37,891 bases of DNA from Nitrososphaerota archaeon (lineage in GTDB: Archaea > Thermoproteota > Nitrososphaeria > Nitrososphaerales > UBA183), in contig JAPCJR010000017.1 of the NCBI GenBank assembly GCA_027886865.1, forward strand, positions 1 through 37,891, in the 5' to 3' direction. Both the position numbers and the translations under genes were made by a program. Shown here piece after piece: positions 1 through 7,382 of this stretch (its first letter is position 1; each line of letters starts with the position of its first letter). The notes beneath the pieces are model-generated. The model saw only the letters and a list, made by a program, of their open reading frames with translations, was not told where the DNA came from and searched no databases.

Positions 1-50
1 GCGCTCTTCGCGGGAAACCTTCTAGCGGGCTCCCGCGAACCCATGGGTTA

Positions 51-1310
51 TCAGACCTCGTATACTTCGCCGACTCTTGGGGCGAAGGCCTCTACGCCCA
101 GCTCCGTGTGCAGCTCGTCGGCGAGACTCACGCAGCTCTCCTCCTCGCCGTGGACCGTCATGAACCTGGGCGAACCCTTGATTCCCTTTAGGTCCGAGAG
201 CAGCGTGCTCTTCCCGCTGTGCGAGGAGAAGTCGAACTTCTTCACTTCTGCCTTGACCTGGACGGGCTTGCCGTTGAGGAGCGTGAGACCCCTGTCGAGG
301 AGCGTCCTGCCCGCCGTGCCGGGCACCTGGAAGCTCACGAGCGCAATGGAGTTCTTCTCCTTCTGGGACAGCCTTTCGTTGTAGAAGACGGACGCGCCTC
401 CGACCAGCATCCCAGCGGGCGCGATGATCACACCCGGCCTCTGGATGAACTTCCGCCTCTGGGACCAGCCGGAGATCTGTTCGGTGCGCTCCAGCGTCCT
501 GCGGAACAGCTCCGGGTCCTTGAGGTACTCCTGGTGGCGGAACAAGACCTCGTTCACCTTGAGGGCCATCCCGTCCATCCCTATCTGGTGCTTGAACCCG
601 TTCTTGTGGAGCGTCATGGCGAGCTCCTGCGCCCTCCCTACTGAGAATGCGGGCGCCAGCAGGACCCCTCCCCTCTCGACGACTGCGTTAGCGTGGTCGA
701 CGAATGCCTTCTCGACCTCCGCCCTGTGCGGGTGGTCTGCGGTCGCGTACGTGCTCTCTGTGATTACCATGTCTGCCTCGCCGACGTCCTTTGTGGATGG
801 GTTGAGCAGCTGGGTCTCGGCACCGTTGATGTCGCCGGTGTAGACGAGCCTCTTCGAGCCAGCCTCGACAGATATCATGCAGGATCCGGGGATGTGTCCC
901 GCGTCATAGAAGTTGATCGTCATCTCGCCTACCTGGAAGGTCTGCTTGTAGTCGTGGAGCACGGTGCTCTTCTCCATGGCGAGCAGGTCAAGATATTCGA
1001 AGGGCAGGTACGGCCCCGATATCTTGATGAAGTCGTTTATGAGAAGGTTCGAGAGCTCCTGCGTCACAGGCGTGGAGTGCATCTTCACCTTGTCCCCGCC
1101 TATGAAGAACACTGGGGACGCGCCCGAGTGGTCGAGGTGCGCGTGGCTGAGGACCAGCGCCTGGACGCTCTTCGGCTGGACGTGCACGGGAAACCCCGGC
1201 TCCTTAGTCGTCATCGCTCCGTAGTCTAGTAGGATGTTGGTGCTTCCGTGGGAGACCAAGAAGCCCGACCTTCCAACTTGGCGGGCAGCTCCGAGTACTT
1301 TAACTTGCAT
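51..1310 (-). CDS. beta-CASP metallo-beta-lactamase RNA nuclease, aCPSF2-like
   Basis: A 419-residue archaeal CPSF-type protein, expected to be a zinc-dependent ribonuclease in RNA processing or decay in the cytoplasm. The MBL signature HAHLDH lies at residues 56-61, followed by the later ligand motifs DAGHIPGS and YTGDIN. The beta-CASP part shows motif A (TESTYA), motif B (PAFSVGRAQE) and a C-terminal MTVHGEEES motif. The protein starts directly with the MBL fold. It lacks the N-terminal KH domains of the roughly 630-residue termination factor FttA/aCPSF1, and its length fits the shorter aCPSF2 type. The start is ATG with no clear Shine-Dalgarno site. It is transcribed away from the PAC2 gene, and a decayed hydrolase lies between them. 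Family assignment is firm; the choice of aCPSF2 over an aRNase J-like role is inferred from length and domain content. Confidence 0.9.
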   Translation of the reverse strand: MQVKVLGAARQVGRSGFLVSHGSTNILLDYGAMTTKEPGFPVHVQPKSVQALVLSHAHLDHSGASPVFFIGGDKVKMHSTPVTQELSNLLINDFIKISGPYLPFEYLDLLAMEKSTVLHDYKQTFQVGEMTINFYDAGHIPGSCMISVEAGSKRLVYTGDINGAETQLLNPSTKDVGEADMVITESTYATADHPHRAEVEKAFVDHANAVVERGGVLLAPAFSVGRAQELAMTLHKNGFKHQIGMDGMALKVNEVLFRHQEYLKDPELFRRTLERTEQISGWSQRRKFIQRPGVIIAPAGMLVGGASVFYNERLSQKEKNSIALVSFQVPGTAGRTLLDRGLTLLNGKPVQVKAEVKKFDFSSHSGKSTLLSDLKGIKGSPRFMTVHGEEESCVSLADELHTELGVEAFAPRVGEVYEV

Positions 1311-1385
1311 AACAATAAGCTGTTTTTTCGACCTCGCCGGCCATTCTTTAAGGGTTTGGTAGGCGCAGGCGACTCTCGGAGAGCC

Positions 1386-1634
1386 TTATGAGGGGAGAGA
1401 ATGATTTCCGGTCATCGGATACACCTGCTGGTAATCAACGCCAGCGTCGCAAGGGCTGTCGGACCGACGCATGCTCGAAGGGCGGCCGTTCGCCGTACCG
1501 CTCCTCCGATAGCTCTGCTGCAGGTTCTTCCTCAAGAGCTCGAGCGTGAGCTCCCACGCGTCCTTTGCTGCTACCTCCCTGTATGAGTGCGGGTCGGCGT
1601 CGTTGAAGAACGCGTGCGGAGACAGATGAGTTTA
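1386..1634 (-). pseudogene. decayed C-terminal fragment of a dienelactone hydrolase-like gene
   Basis: This gap between two genes contains no intact gene. On the minus strand, reading from about 1628, one frame gives SPHAFFNDADPHSYREVAAK and then DAWELTLELLRKNLQQ. This matches the family ending of dienelactone hydrolase (carboxymethylenebutenolidase), where a catalytic His in G-x-x-H-x-F-x-N is followed by an AA..AW...L..F...L helix. The H codon is at 1614-1616. The frame is closed by a TAA just upstream (about 1632-1634) and runs into unrelated sequence before the TAA at 1386-1388. The roughly 200 residues holding the nucleophile Cys are absent. What remains overlaps the promoter of the PAC2 gene. 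It is therefore a deletion remnant, not an expressed enzyme. Confidence 0.7.
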
Positions 1635-1636
1635 AG
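1631..1636 (+). promoter_or_regulatory. TATA-like box for the PAC2 gene
   Basis: TTTAAG is centred about 30 bp before the TTG codon at 1664, and no Shine-Dalgarno site lies between. This spacing supports the TTG as a leaderless start. Confidence 0.55.
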
Positions 1637-1663
1637 GAGAGGGACGGGAGCGGCAGGGCACAA

Positions 1664-2374
1664 TTGTCATCCATCCGGATATTGCCCGAGGGAAAGAAGC
1701 TGAAGGCGAGCACCCTCATCGCAGGCTTCCACGGGATAGGCGCCACCGGCTACTGGTCAGTCAAGTTCCTGATAGAGGAGCTCAAGGCCAGGCGTGCGTT
1801 CTACGTGGACTCCGAGTACGCCCCGGCAGTCTCCTCCACCCTGAACGGCGCTATCTCCACCCCCTATGAGATATACGTGTGCGGCGAGCTGGCATTCCTG
1901 AAGGCCGAGGTCCCTCCTCTGAGGGAGAACGAGAACAGGTTCTTCCGCGAGCTCGGCCAGTGGATAGTCGAGACAGGAGTCAACGAGGTCGCCCTCATCG
2001 GCGGACTGGACGAATCGCTGCGCACCGAAGGGCCCGACTACAGGCTGGTTCTCACCGATGCGATGGTGAAGCGGGCCCAGTTCGACGACGAGCCGATCCT
2101 CGAGGAAGGGAAGATGATAGTGGGGCCCGTGGCGATACTGCTCAACACGCTCCAGATACACGACGCGGCAGCATACGCAATCCTGGCCTATTCCAACACC
2201 GAAAGGGTCGACCCGCGAGCTGCGGCGACAGCGGTCGAGTTCCTCGCTGAGCGATATGACTTCAAGGTCTCGACGGCACCCCTGATCAAGGGTGCGGAGG
2301 AGCTAGAGCGGGAACTGAGTGGTCTTGCGCAGAAGGAGAAGGACCGCGGTTCGTCTAGTGCCATTTACTCTTAG
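1664..2374 (+). CDS. PAC2 family protein (proteasome assembly chaperone-like)
   Basis: A 236-residue protein of the archaeal PAC2 (ATP-grasp-like DUF75) family. The N-terminal block AGFHGIGATGYWSVKFLIEE and the middle block ALIGGLDE are typical. They are followed by GPVAILLN and a C-terminal helical part containing AYAILAYSNTERVDPRAA. Eukaryotic PAC2 proteins help assemble the proteasome; the archaeal members have no settled role, so a chaperone function is only an analogy. The start is the TTG at 1664, chosen because a TATA-like TTTAAG lies about 30 bp upstream and the translation then begins with a normal beta strand. The last codons overlap the end of the convergent tgtA gene by 4 bp. The C-terminus is a charged, poorly conserved tail. 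Confidence 0.85.
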   Translation: MSSIRILPEGKKLKASTLIAGFHGIGATGYWSVKFLIEELKARRAFYVDSEYAPAVSSTLNGAISTPYEIYVCGELAFLKAEVPPLRENENRFFRELGQWIVETGVNEVALIGGLDESLRTEGPDYRLVLTDAMVKRAQFDDEPILEEGKMIVGPVAILLNTLQIHDAAAYAILAYSNTERVDPRAAATAVEFLAERYDFKVSTAPLIKGAEELERELSGLAQKEKDRGSSSAIYS

Positions 2375-3843
2375 CCAGGCCTCACGTCGTCTCTCGGCCT
2401 AGGCTTCCTGCATATGGTCACCGACTTGTAGCCCATCCCGCGCAGGCGGGAGACGGCTTCCCTGACCTCCTTCCTCCCTGGCATCGCGTCGGTCACGGTC
2501 TGTGTGAACGGGTATACGAACTCCAGCTCCGCCGGATAAGGGCCAAGAAGCGAGTGCAGCCTGTAGACGTCGTACGGACCGTCCTTCATCAGCTTGATCA
2601 GCTTCTGGTAGGCAGCGGTCCTCATGATTGGCTTGTCGTTGTCCTCGGGGACCAGTATTGCGCGCTCAGCCCTCCTCTTCATTATGGGATCAAGGTGGGT
2701 CCTGACGAGCCCGAGCTCCGGTCTCTTGCTGTCGGCTTCGCTCCTGACGAGCAGCCCACGGTCTTTCATGAACGGCGTCCCTGTGGCCAGCCAGTCGCTG
2801 TTGGCGACGAATTCCTTGAACGAGGTGGCGACGCGCGGGTGCGCAGAGGCCCTCTCCTCCACGAGGTCCCAGAGCCTACCCTCGGATATCGCCTGCTTGC
2901 AGCGCAGCACGTCCTGCCTCAGGAGGTACAGGTTGTGAAGGGCCAGCTTCGTCACGCGCTCCTGCCTCTCCATCAGTACGAGGTCGCTACGCGTCGTAGA
3001 ATTGCAGACGGGGCAGCTGCAGGGAAGGTAGGCCATCTCCTCGAGCAGGAGCGTCCCCCTCTCGGTCATGTACCTGCCTTGCTTTGCGAAGAGGACGTAG
3101 CTCGCCGAGTCGAAGGTGTCACAGCCCAGCGCCACAGAGAGCGGGAGCGTCAGCGGGTGCCCTGCGCCGAAGAGGTGCATGGGTACCGAGAAGGGCATTG
3201 CCTTCTTCGCCGCTATTATCATCCTCACCAGGTCGGAGAAGAGGTAGTTGTCCATCATCTCGACCGGGCTGCCCAGCGCCAGAATCTCGAACCCCGCTTT
3301 CAGGAGGCCCCTGGCCGACTCGTCGACCAGGTCGTGGAACAGGCCTCCCTGTATGGGCCCCACCCAGGTGGTCGCGCTGCTCCGGAACTTCTTGATCGTC
3401 TCGCGGGCGCCCTTCAGGCTCACCTTCATCGTCTCCTCCGCGTAATCCCGAGAGAGGGAGTAACCCGTCGGCTGGTCGAGGGTCACCGCGAGGTCGGAGC
3501 CGATGGCGGACTGGAATTCCCCAATGACGCTGGGCGTGATGTCGACCGCCCCGTATTGGAGGACCTGGTAGCCTCCCGAATCCGTCATTATCACGCCATC
3601 GAAACCGAGCATCCTGTGGAGCCCTTGCTCGATGGCTTCCTCCCGTCTTCGCCTGTACGTTATGAGGGAGTTGGTCATCAGCGCCCCGAACCCGAGCTCC
3701 GAATACTTGTCGATAGGTATGTCCTGCATTACCGGGTGGATGACCGGGACGAGACACGGGGTCTCGATACTCTTCCCTCCCACCTTCAACACGCCCACGC
3801 GTCCCATCAGGTCTGTCTCCTTGACCTCGAACGAGATCGGCAT
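2371..3843 (-). CDS. tgtA: archaeosine tRNA-guanine transglycosylase
   Basis: A 490-residue enzyme that exchanges guanine-15 in the D-loop of archaeal tRNAs for preQ0, the first tRNA-bound step to archaeosine. The catalytic TIM barrel shows MTDSGGYQVLQYG, with Asp88 as the likely proton-relay Asp, and FDSASY, with Asp245 as the likely nucleophile. Zinc ligands are visible as C275-x-C277-x2-C280 and His303. After the barrel a C-terminal portion (about 370-490) contains the family motif GPYPAEL. The protein stops there and has no recognisable C-terminal PUA domain, unlike the longer euryarchaeal enzymes of about 580 residues. Start is ATG with a weak TATA-like element 28-34 bp upstream (3871-3877). 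The gene ends in a 4-bp overlap with the PAC2 gene on the other strand. Identification is secure. Confidence 0.95.
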   Translation of the reverse strand: MPISFEVKETDLMGRVGVLKVGGKSIETPCLVPVIHPVMQDIPIDKYSELGFGALMTNSLITYRRRREEAIEQGLHRMLGFDGVIMTDSGGYQVLQYGAVDITPSVIGEFQSAIGSDLAVTLDQPTGYSLSRDYAEETMKVSLKGARETIKKFRSSATTWVGPIQGGLFHDLVDESARGLLKAGFEILALGSPVEMMDNYLFSDLVRMIIAAKKAMPFSVPMHLFGAGHPLTLPLSVALGCDTFDSASYVLFAKQGRYMTERGTLLLEEMAYLPCSCPVCNSTTRSDLVLMERQERVTKLALHNLYLLRQDVLRCKQAISEGRLWDLVEERASAHPRVATSFKEFVANSDWLATGTPFMKDRGLLVRSEADSKRPELGLVRTHLDPIMKRRAERAILVPEDNDKPIMRTAAYQKLIKLMKDGPYDVYRLHSLLGPYPAELEFVYPFTQTVTDAMPGRKEVREAVSRLRGMGYKSVTICRKPRPRDDVRPG

Positions 3844-3933
3844 GGTTTGGGACGCACACCGCCGGGTCGGTTTGTAAGTCTTCTGACCTGAACGCTACTC
3901 ACAGCGCACCGTTTTGCATCCCCGTTCCGTACC

Positions 3934-3963
3934 GACGAGCGAGGCTCTTCCTCCTCGTTCGTC
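3934..3963. promoter_or_regulatory. inverted repeat just upstream of the TATA box of the M48 protease gene
   Basis: Arms GACGAGCGAGG (3934-3944) and CCTCGTTCGTC (3953-3963) pair over 11 positions with one G-T wobble and an 8-base spacer. The right arm runs into CTTAAGTA (3963-3970), the probable TATA box of the gene starting at 4002. It could be an operator for a dimeric regulator. There is no T-run after it on either strand, which argues against a terminator. Confidence 0.4.
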
Positions 3964-4001
3964 TTAAGTAGTCGCCCGCTTCGCGATAAGGAAGAGCTTG
4001 C

Positions 4002-5489
4002 TTGGCTGAACCCTACCACGTGGAGATTCAGAGGGATGTCCCAGCAGGTGCGGTCTCGGGGCTGGCGAGCTTCGTCGAGACTCATTATCTCACTCCCAAC
4101 ATTCGGTTCATGCAGGGAGGCGGGTTCAGCGCCGGAGGAGGACCTACCGGGCGGCACTTCCAATGGACGATTGACCCCATGAAGTGGAGCGAGATGATTC
4201 TGCCCATCGGCTTCCCGTCCCTGACCGTGACCCTGACCATCACGCCGGCCGTGGTGAGCGCTGACTTTTCGGGGTTTGACCCTCAAGACGCGAGGGTTCC
4301 CCCGGTCTGCGACCGGATCGCCGATGACATAGAGGTCCTGGTGACCTCCTTCCTCAACCATGCGAAGACGACCAGCCTCAACTTCGTATTCTCCGTGGGC
4401 CACAAGGCCGCAGAGGCGCCGATACAGGCGTCAGGGAACGTCAGGCGCGAGGTCATGAAGCGCGTCTTCGCCGGCAACACCGCGAACCTCTTCCTGATCC
4501 TCATGGCGATGAGCTTCATCTTCATAATCTTCTTGGGAGACAATGCCATCATAGCGATTCTCGCCGTCCAGGGGCTTGCTCTCATCTTCGCGGACCGCCT
4601 CATGATGGGGGCTGGCGCTGTACGCGTTACCCAGGAGCATCCTGAGGTTGCGGTCGTCCGGGTCAACTGTTCGCCGGAAGTCCTCCAATCGCTCTCGCTA
4701 CAGGGGAAGAAGGTAGTCGGCGTGATCAAGGAGGCCATAGACCGAGCCATCTCGGCCGGGAACTTCTCTTCGCCTGAGACCAAGCTCGCTATACACGAAG
4801 TGCTCACCAAGGCGATGGTGAACGTCTCAGTAGAAGACATACAGGTCACCACGAGGAACCCCTATGCCCTCGTCAAGGACGTCTCGGAGAAGTTCCACCT
4901 CCCCATCCCCAAGATAACCATGGTGAACTCTCCCACTGACAACGCAGCCGCCACTGGAATATCCCCCGGACACGCTTCCATCACCATAACCGCCGGCGCA
5001 CTCGAGGACCTAAACGACGAGCAGCTGGAGTCCGTCATCGGCCACGAATTCGGACACATAAAGGGGCGCGACCCGATAATCCTGTTCGCTGTCACGTCAG
5101 TACTGTACCTCGGAGGGCTTTACCTCTGGCTCCCGGTCCTCCTTGCCCTCGGGCTCTTCTATTTCGTCATCGCCTTCTCTATCGTCTATCTCGTGGGCAA
5201 GTTCCTTGAGACGCGAGCGGATACCGAGTCGGCGGTCGTCCTCGGAGGGCCGAGCTTTCTAGCCTCTGCGCTCACGAGAATAGGCTTCACGCAACTCTAC
5301 TACGAGAGATACTCACCGCGGATGAGGTTCCTCGACTGGCTGAGGTTCGACCCTCATCCGCCGATATATTTCCGGATCCAGAGGCTCTCGCGCATGGCAC
5401 GAAGCGGAGGCAAGATAACCCACACCCTGCTGACCTCGATACGGGACTGCATCTCAGGGTTCTTTGGGGCGCTCGTCGGGGTCAGTTGA
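4002..5489 (+). CDS. M48 family (HtpX-like) membrane metalloprotease with long N-terminal region
   Basis: A 495-residue membrane zinc peptidase, expected to degrade misfolded membrane proteins with its catalytic side in the cytoplasm. The zinc site HEFGH is at residues 348-352 in the context ESVIGHEFGHIKGRDP. The third ligand is Glu403 in FLETRAD. Two hydrophobic segments follow the active site (about 360-378 and 380-400), as in HtpX. Two more lie at about 162-178 and 181-198. The first 155 residues form an extra soluble region of unknown fold, so the protein is much longer than the roughly 290-residue bacterial HtpX. The start is a TTG at 4002, with the TATA-like CTTAAGTA 32-39 bp upstream. 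The gene converges on the molybdoenzyme gene, with 10 bp between stop codons. Protease class is sure; substrate and the role of the N-terminal region are unknown. Confidence 0.9.
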   Translation: MAEPYHVEIQRDVPAGAVSGLASFVETHYLTPNIRFMQGGGFSAGGGPTGRHFQWTIDPMKWSEMILPIGFPSLTVTLTITPAVVSADFSGFDPQDARVPPVCDRIADDIEVLVTSFLNHAKTTSLNFVFSVGHKAAEAPIQASGNVRREVMKRVFAGNTANLFLILMAMSFIFIIFLGDNAIIAILAVQGLALIFADRLMMGAGAVRVTQEHPEVAVVRVNCSPEVLQSLSLQGKKVVGVIKEAIDRAISAGNFSSPETKLAIHEVLTKAMVNVSVEDIQVTTRNPYALVKDVSEKFHLPIPKITMVNSPTDNAAATGISPGHASITITAGALEDLNDEQLESVIGHEFGHIKGRDPIILFAVTSVLYLGGLYLWLPVLLALGLFYFVIAFSIVYLVGKFLETRADTESAVVLGGPSFLASALTRIGFTQLYYERYSPRMRFLDWLRFDPHPPIYFRIQRLSRMARSGGKITHTLLTSIRDCISGFFGALVGVS

Positions 5490-5499
5490 GCGCTGATTC

Positions 5500-7218
5500 T
5501 CAGACCGTACCGAAGGCCCGGCGCGCAACTGGCTTGTAGCCGTCGCCCTTGAACCTCTCCTCTGTGTCGACGTCGCCCCTCTCATGATAGCCGTACATCT
5601 CCCAGTAACCGTCTTCGTATTCAGGGATGAACTCGATCTCCTTCAGCCACTTGGCGCTCTTCCAGCCGTACAGGTGAGGCATGAAGGGCCGCGCCGGGAA
5701 TCCCTGCTCCGGAAGAAGCGGGCTGCCGTTCATCTTGAGTGCGACAATGGAATCCTCCCGCAGGGCGTCGTCGAGCGGGATCGGAGCCGTATAACCATCG
5801 TAGCAGTGAAACATCACCCAGGTCGCCTCAGGCTTGACACCGGCCGTGTCGGCGAGGTACTTGATCGGGACGCCCTCCCATAGGGGCCTCTCAATCGACC
5901 AGCGGGTAACACAGTCCTTCGTCGCAAAAGGGGACAACATCGTATAACCCGGGGCCTGGAAATCATGGACCGTCCCCTTGTAATGCTCCTTCCAGATCTT
6001 TGTGATTGGAAAATAGAACCCTTCTTGCATCTTTTTGTAATGGGATCTATCTACCCTTTCGCGTATTGGGAAGTCCGGAAGGAGTCCGCGTACAGCTTCG
6101 CTGCGAACTCTGATGCTGTAGCCTATTTTGACCGACCCTTGATGATTCACCATCTCCGCGGCCACGCCTATTTTGGAGAAGGCGAGCACTAACTGGTACG
6201 CCAGCTTGGTTGAGCTAGTCGTTATGTCGAAGAAGTCAGTTCCGACTCCGGTTCTGCCTTTGAAAACGGGCGAATGGCCATCACCGTAGAGAACGCTTCG
6301 AAGAAATGGCTTCAATATGTTCTCGGAGGAGTTGAGGATGAAGTCCGGTATCTTCTTTGTTTCTGCCTGTAGTCCACACCAAGCCTTGAAGGTCGCCGCT
6401 AGCTTACCAAAGTCGCTCATCGTTGCGACTATCTTCAACAGCGTACCTCTCTCATTCGTATAAGCGTGGGGATTCGAACCGAAGATTTCTCTTAGAAGCT
6501 GCATTATCCTCTCACCCTCTTGAACCTCATCCGCATTAAGGGAGAATCCGATGCCGCTTAGAGTGCTGTCCGCGCCTGAGCCCTCTGCTACATACCATCC
6601 GATGAGTTCCGACAGTCGTTCGTCCAAAGGGATGGTATGCCCGTTGAACTTCACCGTCTTTCTGTTAGAGATTTGACGATATCGCGGAAGGAATACGTAG
6701 TCCCCTCGCTTCAGCTCATCAGCCCTCAACCAACTGGCGTTCACTCCATGTTCGAAGGTTTTTTGCCTGCGCTTGCTTCTGCTCTTCCCAACTCCAGGAT
6801 GACCTCTGACCGTCCAAACCGGATGATCTGGAGTCATGAGCGCGGGAGGAAGATAGCCTGCCTTTACACCAATCACGTCTCCGTCATGTTGTTTGGAAAT
6901 CAGCCGACTCACACTATGTCTTTTGCCGTCCATTCCAATGATCTTCGTCCCAACCCTCACGTCAGCAATCCTCATTGGCTCAGGGTTTGCATAGACGATA
7001 CTATCTGGAAGAAGACAATGGAAGCTCTTGATGTAGCTCTCCATGGGGAGCTTGTTGAACTCTTCGTAGGTGTACTCCAACGGCTTCTCGACCAGGCCCG
7101 TCACCTTCAGCCTCCACTCTGCCGCCGTCACCTTGGGAATGCCGTTGAACGCGTAGATTACCCACTTCTTGCCCCAGACCTGTCCCGGGGGGAGCTGCTC
7201 TCGCTGGAGCTTTTCCAT
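5500..7218 (-). CDS. sulfite oxidase-family molybdopterin oxidoreductase interrupted by an intein
   Basis: A 572-residue precursor. Removal of residues 68-435 joins the flanks into a 204-residue protein of the sulfite oxidase/YedY molybdopterin fold (COG2041 type). The flanks read MESYIKSFH before the insert and [17 protein letters not shown] after it. HCVTRW is the family motif whose Cys ligates molybdenum; here that Cys is residue 436. Later motifs [16 protein letters not shown] and [19 protein letters not shown] also fit. There is no signal peptide, so the enzyme is probably cytoplasmic; its substrate is unknown. The intein interrupts the active-site motif, so the unspliced precursor should be inactive. 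The ATG start has a TATA-like element 23-28 bp upstream, consistent with leaderless transcription. Gene family and insertion are both clear; activity depends on splicing. Confidence 0.9.
   Translation of the reverse strand: MEKLQREQLPPGQVWGKKWVIYAFNGIPKVTAAEWRLKVTGLVEKPLEYTYEEFNKLPMESYIKSFHCLLPDSIVYANPEPMRIADVRVGTKIIGMDGKRHSVSRLISKQHDGDVIGVKAGYLPPALMTPDHPVWTVRGHPGVGKSRSKRRQKTFEHGVNASWLRADELKRGDYVFLPRYRQISNRKTVKFNGHTIPLDERLSELIGWYVAEGSGADSTLSGIGFSLNADEVQEGERIMQLLREIFGSNPHAYTNERGTLLKIVATMSDFGKLAATFKAWCGLQAETKKIPDFILNSSENILKPFLRSVLYGDGHSPVFKGRTGVGTDFFDITTSSTKLAYQLVLAFSKIGVAAEMVNHQGSVKIGYSIRVRSEAVRGLLPDFPIRERVDRSHYKKMQEGFYFPITKIWKEHYKGTVHDFQAPGYTMLSPFATKDCVTRWSIERPLWEGVPIKYLADTAGVKPEATWVMFHCYDGYTAPIPLDDALREDSIVALKMNGSPLLPEQGFPARPFMPHLYGWKSAKWLKEIEFIPEYEDGYWEMYGYHERGDVDTEERFKGDGYKPVARRAFGTV
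5914..7017 (-). mobile_element. LAGLIDADG intein within the molybdoenzyme gene (368 residues)
   Basis: The insert runs from Cys68 (codon 7015-7017) to Asp435 (codon 5914-5916) of the precursor. Block A begins [20 protein letters not shown] and continues [10 protein letters not shown]. Block B is LMTPDHPVW, with the TxxH residues Thr129 and His132. Two LAGLIDADG helices of a homing endonuclease are visible: LIGWYVAEG (about 206-214) and [10 protein letters not shown] (about 305-314). Block F is [19 protein letters not shown]. The last two residues are Lys-Asp, where His-Asn is usual, and the +1 residue is Cys436. Hand-counted 60-base lines inside the insert give 43-57% GC, against 58-65% in the flanking extein lines, which suggests later acquisition. 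Splicing efficiency cannot be judged from sequence. Confidence 0.93.
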
Positions 7219-7240
7219 GGTTCTCTGACTGCAGCATCAG

Positions 7241-7246
7241 ATAAAA
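7241..7246 (-). promoter_or_regulatory. TATA-like box of the molybdoenzyme gene
   Basis: On the minus strand TTTTAT lies 23-28 bp before the ATG at 7218, the position expected for a leaderless archaeal transcript. Confidence 0.5.
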
Positions 7247-7344
7247 CCATTGTCCCAAATCGGATGACGCCCCTACCGCCCTTGAGGTCTCGCCGGCAAC
7301 TGTAAACGGCCCGAAGATGAATATGATTGCAAAGGGGCCGCGAG

Positions 7345-7366
7345 AAAAAAGCTCGGAGGCGAGCTT
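7345..7366 (-). terminator. hairpin plus T-run after the secreted-protein gene
   Basis: Perfect 7-bp arms AAGCTCG (7349-7355) and CGAGCTT (7360-7366) flank a 4-base loop. Read on the minus strand the hairpin is followed by six T residues (7350-7345), 17 bp beyond the stop codon of the gene ending at 7383. Confidence 0.7.
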
Positions 7367-7382
7367 GCGCCCGCCGTATATC

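Noticed and set aside
9..37. 7-bp inverted repeat CGCGGGA/TCCCGCG downstream of the aCPSF2-like gene
   Set aside because: Long 15-base loop and no T-run on the minus strand, so it is too weak to call a terminator at this GC content.
2554..3891. Plus-strand open frame of 445 codons antisense to tgtA
   Set aside because: The product is low-complexity and Arg/Val/His rich, and tgtA on the other strand has every catalytic motif.
6465..6485. tRNA T-loop-like sequence GGTTCGAATCCCCAC on the minus strand
   Set aside because: It lies within the intein reading frame (Phe-Gly-Ser-Asn-Pro-His) and no acceptor stem, D-arm or anticodon arm can be formed around it.
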